From: Chinchilla lanigera
Taxonomy: Eukaryota; Chordata; Mammalia; Rodentia; Chinchillidae
Assembly (NCBI RefSeq): GCF_000276665.1
Contig: NW_004955502.1
Span: forward strand, 5,593,299-5,657,298
DNA: 64,000 nucleotides
Reading direction: 5' to 3'
Shown: in pieces, positions 58,540-64,000 of the stretch
Layout of the letters: every line of letters begins with the position of its first letter
Numbering within the stretch: position 1 is the stretch's first letter
Translations under genes and position numbers: made by a program
Notes under the pieces: model-generated
The model's input: the letters and a program-made list of their open reading frames with translations, nothing else
Database searches by the model: none
Told to the model about the DNA's origin: nothing

Positions 58540-58760
58540 ATAATCATTATCCATTATTGAGAACTATGAACTAAGCCATATGCTATGCATTCCGCATACA
58601 TCCCTCATTTAATTCTTGTAACACTAAGAGTTGTCATTATCATCCTCATTTTCTGGATAAGGAAATTGAGAGTTAGAACATTTAAGTAACTTTGCCAATA
58701 TCAGACAGCTGGTAAGTCAGAGAACCAGTTTCCAAATCCAAGTTTCTCTAATTTCAAGTT
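58540..58760 (+). mobile_element. MIR SINE relic
   Basis: It follows the MIR layout: ATCATCCTCATTTTCTGGAT, AAGGAAATTGAGAGTTAGAA, then TTTAAGTAACTTTGCC and CAGACAGCTGGTAAGT. It is old and diverged. Confidence 0.85.
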
Positions 58761-61700
58761 CCAACCTTTTGCCAGTATTCTGCACTGAAGCAGTCATGCA
58801 GTGCAGCACTGGCAGTCTTTTGAACTTACCTGCCTATGCCTATGATGTCTGCTTGTGAGAGGACATCACTGTTTATTGCTATTTAAATTTCTGAGGTAGC
58901 CTTTGAAATGCTCTCAAATTTTTCAAGGGGGAAAGAAGACAGGTCGTGGTGATTATGGTAAAACTGAAGCAGAAACTTGTGCACCGTGATTATGTGCAGC
59001 TAGTTAACTATCATATAGAAAGCAGCACTGAGAGGTAAATACTGCATAGCCTGATGTCAGTGGCTCAATGTACACCAGGCTAAGCCCCAGGAACATTTTT
59101 GCTTAAGTATCTTCAGGGTGTGCCTTTACTTCTTCTATCTCACCTTCGAGTTGTTTTCCTCCTCTTCCTTCAGCTGTCTCATCTTCTGACACTTCACTCA
59201 AACTCTGCCACGAACATAAATTTACATGCTGAAAATATTAATTATTTAAAGAATTTTAAAATTGTAGGATTTTTTAAATACTGTGAAGTGCTCTGTTTTC
59301 CACATTTGACAGTGCTAATTAGGGAAATAACCTACAAAAATTAATTTCTTTTCTTTTTTCTACGCTGAACTTAATTGACTCCTTTTTCTCCCTATGGGTC
59401 AGCCAACTACCGAAGTAAATAAGTCCTATTCCTGGTGAAAACATTATTCAAATATAGGTATTTTTAAAGCAACTTATCAAACAGAAATTAGCAGTTTAGC
59501 CTGTCCACCTACTAAGAATAATATACAAAGCAGTAATGTAGATGAACATAAATCTAGTTGTCAGAAATCGACCAGACTTATGAAAATGAGTCTAGTTGTA
59601 CTAAAACTTTATGCATGAAAGTCTTTCTTCTAGCTTCATTCTTATTTTTTCTTAGTTTATTAACAATTGTTTTAGCTTGTGTGGCTTCACAAGAGGCATC
59701 ACATTAGATGTGAATCAGAACTGTGGCATGCAGGTAAGCATACTGAGCATTCAGAGCAAGATGGGCTACAGTCATTGTTATTGTAAAATGGAGAGATGCA
59801 TGAAATGCAAATGTTAAAGAATAAAAGGCTCAAAGAATGACAACAATAACAACATTACTACTTGTGTTATATTTAATAGTATAACTAAAAATTTCATTAC
59901 AAGTGATAGAAAACAAATTTAATCATACCTAAAAACAAGAGGAAATCTGCTTCAAGGAGAGTGACTCCCTCAACAATGAAACATGACTTATACTTCCTGG
60001 CTTTGCAGCTAGGCCTTAGGAAAAGCCAGCATCCTGAAGCACCGGCAGCACTCTTCGATTCTGAACGCAGGTTTCTTTAATCTTTGTCACTGTAGACAGG
60101 CTTTTCCCACATTGCTGAAAACACAGCCATTACCTAACACCTCTAGAGTTTGCATCTTACACTTGGGATCATCTTTCAGAAACAAATCTGGATCATTTCC
60201 AAGGTCAGAAACTCTAAGAAATAGATTTTGCTTTGGAGTAAGACTTTGAAAGCCATGAAAGAACAACATTCCCAAAATAATAACTGAAAAAACACATTTT
60301 AAAAAATATAAAAAGTCATGGAAACAAGAATGTTTGACAAATTAAAATCCCAGGGAAAGGACAAAAAAAGTTTCCTAGGTGAACTAAAGATTTCTGCCTG
60401 TTTTCTTTCCTTTAGAGGCATTTGCTAATTCTGGGCACAGGTGTGAATTAGACATGGACCAGCCAGAGGAATTCTACTGGAGAAAAGGGAAATAAACAGA
60501 GCTTGCCATGATGTTGGGGCCAGCGTGACATGTGGATATTTGCTATATTTTGCAACACCACAGAAGACCAGGCAAATTCTACCAGAAGAATTAAGTGTTC
60601 CACCGTCTTGGAGTGCTTAGGGGAAAAAAAGTTCCTCTGAAGAAAAGAGCCCTGTATTAAATATATCACTGATCTTACCCTTCAAATGACTGAAGAGATT
60701 TTGAAGCTCAGTAGGGCAGCATACAAGAGTAGACCTTTGAAAAGAGAACAGAATCTGTCTGCAGTAGTTCAGAGCTAAAGAGAGAGAGAGATCTAGGCTG
60801 CCAACCAAAAGCATGGCCCAAAAAATAGAATGAATGGCAGATGAACTGACTCTAACTACAAATCAGGATTTATTCAGTCAGTTCAAATTGGCTGATGTAG
60901 TCATCTCTCCACACGTTCCTACAGAGGAAAAGGTGAACAGTCCTGTACAAAACACCATCTTTTGATATCACTGAAGTCATTTTATCTGTAACACCTGATT
61001 ACAATAAAAAGTATGATGGATGCATAGTGTCAATAAGAATAACTAAAAATACACACTGTATGCAACAGAAGTAAGTACATTCACAGTGAAGATGTTAGAG
61101 TTAGCAGGAAAGGACTTTATTATTGATATAATACTGAGACGAATAAAGGAAGATGGATTAAATGATGGATAGGTGCGTAAATGTAGAGGTAAACATGTGC
61201 GTGATTATGCACACATACATTTTTTGGCTCTATCTACTAAGAGGGCCAAAAAGCAGTGACAGCTCAGTAACCATCAACAAGTTTGCACTGAGATTTTAAT
61301 TTCAAAATGTCATTCTTCAAGAAAAGAATGAAGATTTTTTGAGGACAAATTGATTACAAGGTAGGGATAAGGAAAATAAAATTCAAGATAAAGCTGGAAT
61401 ATCCGTGATGCCAGGAAAGAAAGTGCTGGGGTAGGGGAGATCATGAGAGAGGGGTAGAAGGAGGGGCCAAGAGGAGGAAGAAAGAAAAAAGAAACGAAAG
61501 GATGGTATGAGCAAAGATGGAACGAACTAAACAAAATAAATAATGATATTTGTACTATAATGCAAATAAGTCAAACCAGTATAATAAAGATGGATAAATA
61601 AACAGGGGAAAGTGACAACTCTTCCCTAGAAAAAACTTGCAATCCACAAAGGTAGAGTAAATAACAGCACTAAATATCACCACTAGGACACCTCAGGAAT

Positions 61701-62703
61701 CAATGGTCCAGATAAGAACCAGTAATGATGGTTAAAATCAAACCACAAAAATTTAATCAGACAGAGGATATTTTCATAGTGGCTAAGTATCTCCCTCAAA
61801 GTACTTAAGAATTAGAAAGAGGCAAGTAGGGAATTTACAGTGGAAGAACCAAGGGGAGCAGGCACCACCTGCGTCAAGGGAGTAAGGTTAGCCCCGGTCC
61901 TACTGCCCTTAAATTCTCTACCGTCACACCTTCCTGCCTCTATGTAAGCCACAAGAGGGGCATTTCACCACCATACTACTCCCACTTCATAACCTATAAC
62001 CACTGTCAGAACATGGGAATGCATTACACAAAGCCCTTGATGGATTTCTACAAAGTACCTACTCAGGATTCTTTACTATTAGGCTCGTAAATGATGAGGA
62101 GAACCCAAAGAATTGTCATAGAGTATCAAAGACCAAGGAGAGATTTTCCATAAATTCAAAGTGGGATCCCAGGCTGAATTCTGAAACAGGGGAAGGACAT
62201 TAGGAAAAGTCCAAATTGTACCACTGCTGGTTTCTCAGTTATGGTAAATGTCAGTTATCCTGGAGGTCAGCATGAAGAAAACTTGGGCTGTGGCAGCTGA
62301 GTAAGAAACACCCAACTAAACTGAGTCAGCACAGCTCTGAAAGCAGGTGAGGGGGTTTGCCAAGCACAGAAGACCTGCTGGGAGAGATTGGCCCCTGAAC
62401 CGTCTACAGGGCAGACAGAGAAAGAAGCTGGCTTTTGTTTGTCAGGGAGGCTCAGTCTTCGTCTTCACCTTGGACATCATCACTTGGCTTAGCCTCTTAG
62501 GCGCCATTGCAGACCATTCAGCCTCCTGACAAGGACTCACACAAACACTGCACTGAGCTCCAGGCCTTCGACTGCACTGTTCGGATCCCAGTGTGCAGAC
62601 CCACCCTCTGTACTCTTCCACACCTGACTTTGTGGGTGGCCACTGTAAGCCAATCCTGTAAATTCGTATGCATCTGTATATCGTGCATTAAACCTGGTCA
62701 TCT
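58761..62703. other. No gene seen; possible old LINE-1 text
   Basis: About 61085-61135 (GAAGATGTTAGAGTTAGC) recalls an ancient LINE-1. The remaining sequence is unclassified. Frames of 60-80 codons show no family features. Confidence 0.35.
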
Positions 62704-62799
62704 ATTTTTATTTTTTGGTTTTTTTGGTACCAGGAATCAAACTCAGGACCTTGTGCTTGCCAGGCAAGTGCTTATGCCACTGAGCTATCTCCCCAGCCC
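62704..62799 (-). mobile_element. ID-type SINE
   Basis: The reverse complement starts GGGCTGGGGAGATAGCTCAG, holds a tRNA-like B box, and ends GGTACC with an A-rich tail. I do not see a clear target duplication. Confidence 0.92.
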
Positions 62800-64000
62800 A
62801 AACCCACACCTCTGGTAAGCACTGACTGATACATGGGTGAAAGTAAACATGAACTGTGTGTACTATTTATGTGGCTCTTTTGTAGAGCTGAAATTATTTT
62901 TAAACATTTTTTTTATTATAAAAGGGCTGAAAGAATCAAGATGATGGGTCATAAGTGTGAAGGAGACTTCTTGATAAATATATCTTACGTAACTGTGATT
63001 TTTGAAAGCTGTGAAAATATTATTTAGAAACAAATTTAATGTTTAAAAATAAATATTGATAAAATAGGGGTGTTTTAAGGAACTTATTCCTTAGTTACAC
63101 TCTGAGTTGTAGTCGAAGATTTTTGTAAAGCGTTGTTCATGTGGAATATGATGAAATGATATGTACTCTTAGAATATGTGCTATACTGATACATGCCGTA
63201 ATAAAATAAAGGTGAAAGGAATAATGTAGAGCTAGTGGCAGGAGGTATTTAAACTAGGAGATCATACACTATGCAATCAAAGTGAAGTTTCCATTGTCAT
63301 TGTTTGTGAAACACAGAAGTGCATCATCACTAGTTATGCCAGCAATAATTTAGCTACAATAAGGATGCCTGGCTTTAGTTAGATTCCTAATAAACCTTCA
63401 GCAAATGAATCGATGTTTCCTTTTTCCACCTCTCCCCTGCAAACCTCAGAGGCCCTGTTCCAATCGAAAGGGAAGAAGATCAAGAAGGGTTTTATGGCAG
63501 CCTTCCCCTAGAAAGAAATATACTTCAAGCTGATGAATTCATGAGCTAGATAAATTGGTTGGACGGACATGATGATCATAAAATCTTTTTATTTTTTAAA
63601 ACTATATTTGCATGTTTGACTGGGAATCAAATTGTAGGTACTATGTTTGTGTCTTTAGATTTGCCGTTTTTCACTGTGTAGAATATTTAAAGAACATTTT
63701 CATTTGCATGTGGCATTCCATGTTTATTACATTCTACTGTGTAACCATGTTCTGGTTTTAAAAACTGACTGGATTTTGTAGTGAGGTTTTGCTGTTGACA
63801 GTTGTTAAAGTGGTTAATGAGCTTGATGTCTCACCTGTGGTGACAGCTAGTCTTTGGCCTTGCCATCCAGCAGGCAGTGATTTTTTTTCATTATATTTTT
63901 GTGCTTAGTGACCATCTTAATTTACATGAATTTAAAAAAAAGTTTGGCTCTTCAGTCCAAAAAATGAACTAGGAAACATTTTCCTATCTTACGCAATTAT
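62800..64000. other. No gene seen; AT-rich
   Basis: No recognisable repeat family or coding frame is present to the end of the window. Confidence 0.4.

Overview
This window is mammalian nuclear DNA, and almost certainly from a rodent. It is AT-rich, nearly free of genes, and full of interspersed repeats: LINE-1 of several ages, tRNA-derived ID-type SINEs, 7SL-derived B1-type SINEs, MaLR-like LTRs, Tigger-type DNA transposons, and MIR/L2 relics. The single intact protein-coding gene has the rodent-type residue Asn355 in the 5-HT1B receptor. The ID-type SINE copies have a distinctive tail and do not look like mouse or rat copies. A castorimorph rodent such as beaver is my best guess, with low confidence.

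Layout. From 1 to 5 kb there are B1-type SINEs and a processed pseudogene of translation factor EIF5 on the minus strand. From 5 to 36 kb there is a repeat-dense desert. It holds ancient LINE-1, a truncated younger LINE-1 (13.8-15.2 kb), two younger LINE-1 copies with 5' inversions (16.9-18.4 and 30.7-33.3 kb), a complete MaLR-like element with two LTRs (25.1-27.7 kb), a Tigger2-like transposon with a small TA-flanked MITE nested in it (33.4-34.0 kb), and many SINEs with readable target-site duplications. From 36 to 50.7 kb the sequence is mostly unique or too old to classify.

The functional centre is at 50.7-56.5 kb. HTR1B (serotonin receptor 1B) lies on the minus strand with an intronless CDS at 52346-53518. 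It has a GC-rich CpG-island leader and a TATA-like box at 54278-54285. Its long 3' UTR contains a 15-nt exact complement to miR-96. A second CpG-rich patch lies 2.5-3 kb upstream. From 56.5 to 64 kb the sequence is again gene-free.

The most unusual observations are two local templated insertions. A 48-bp exact copy sits inside the EIF5 pseudogene, and a copy of about 199 bp sits inside the 3' UTR of a LINE-1. In both cases other copies of the element show which site received the insert. A perfect 17-bp inverted repeat upstream of HTR1B is also notable. I see no evidence of a new multi-gene system here.
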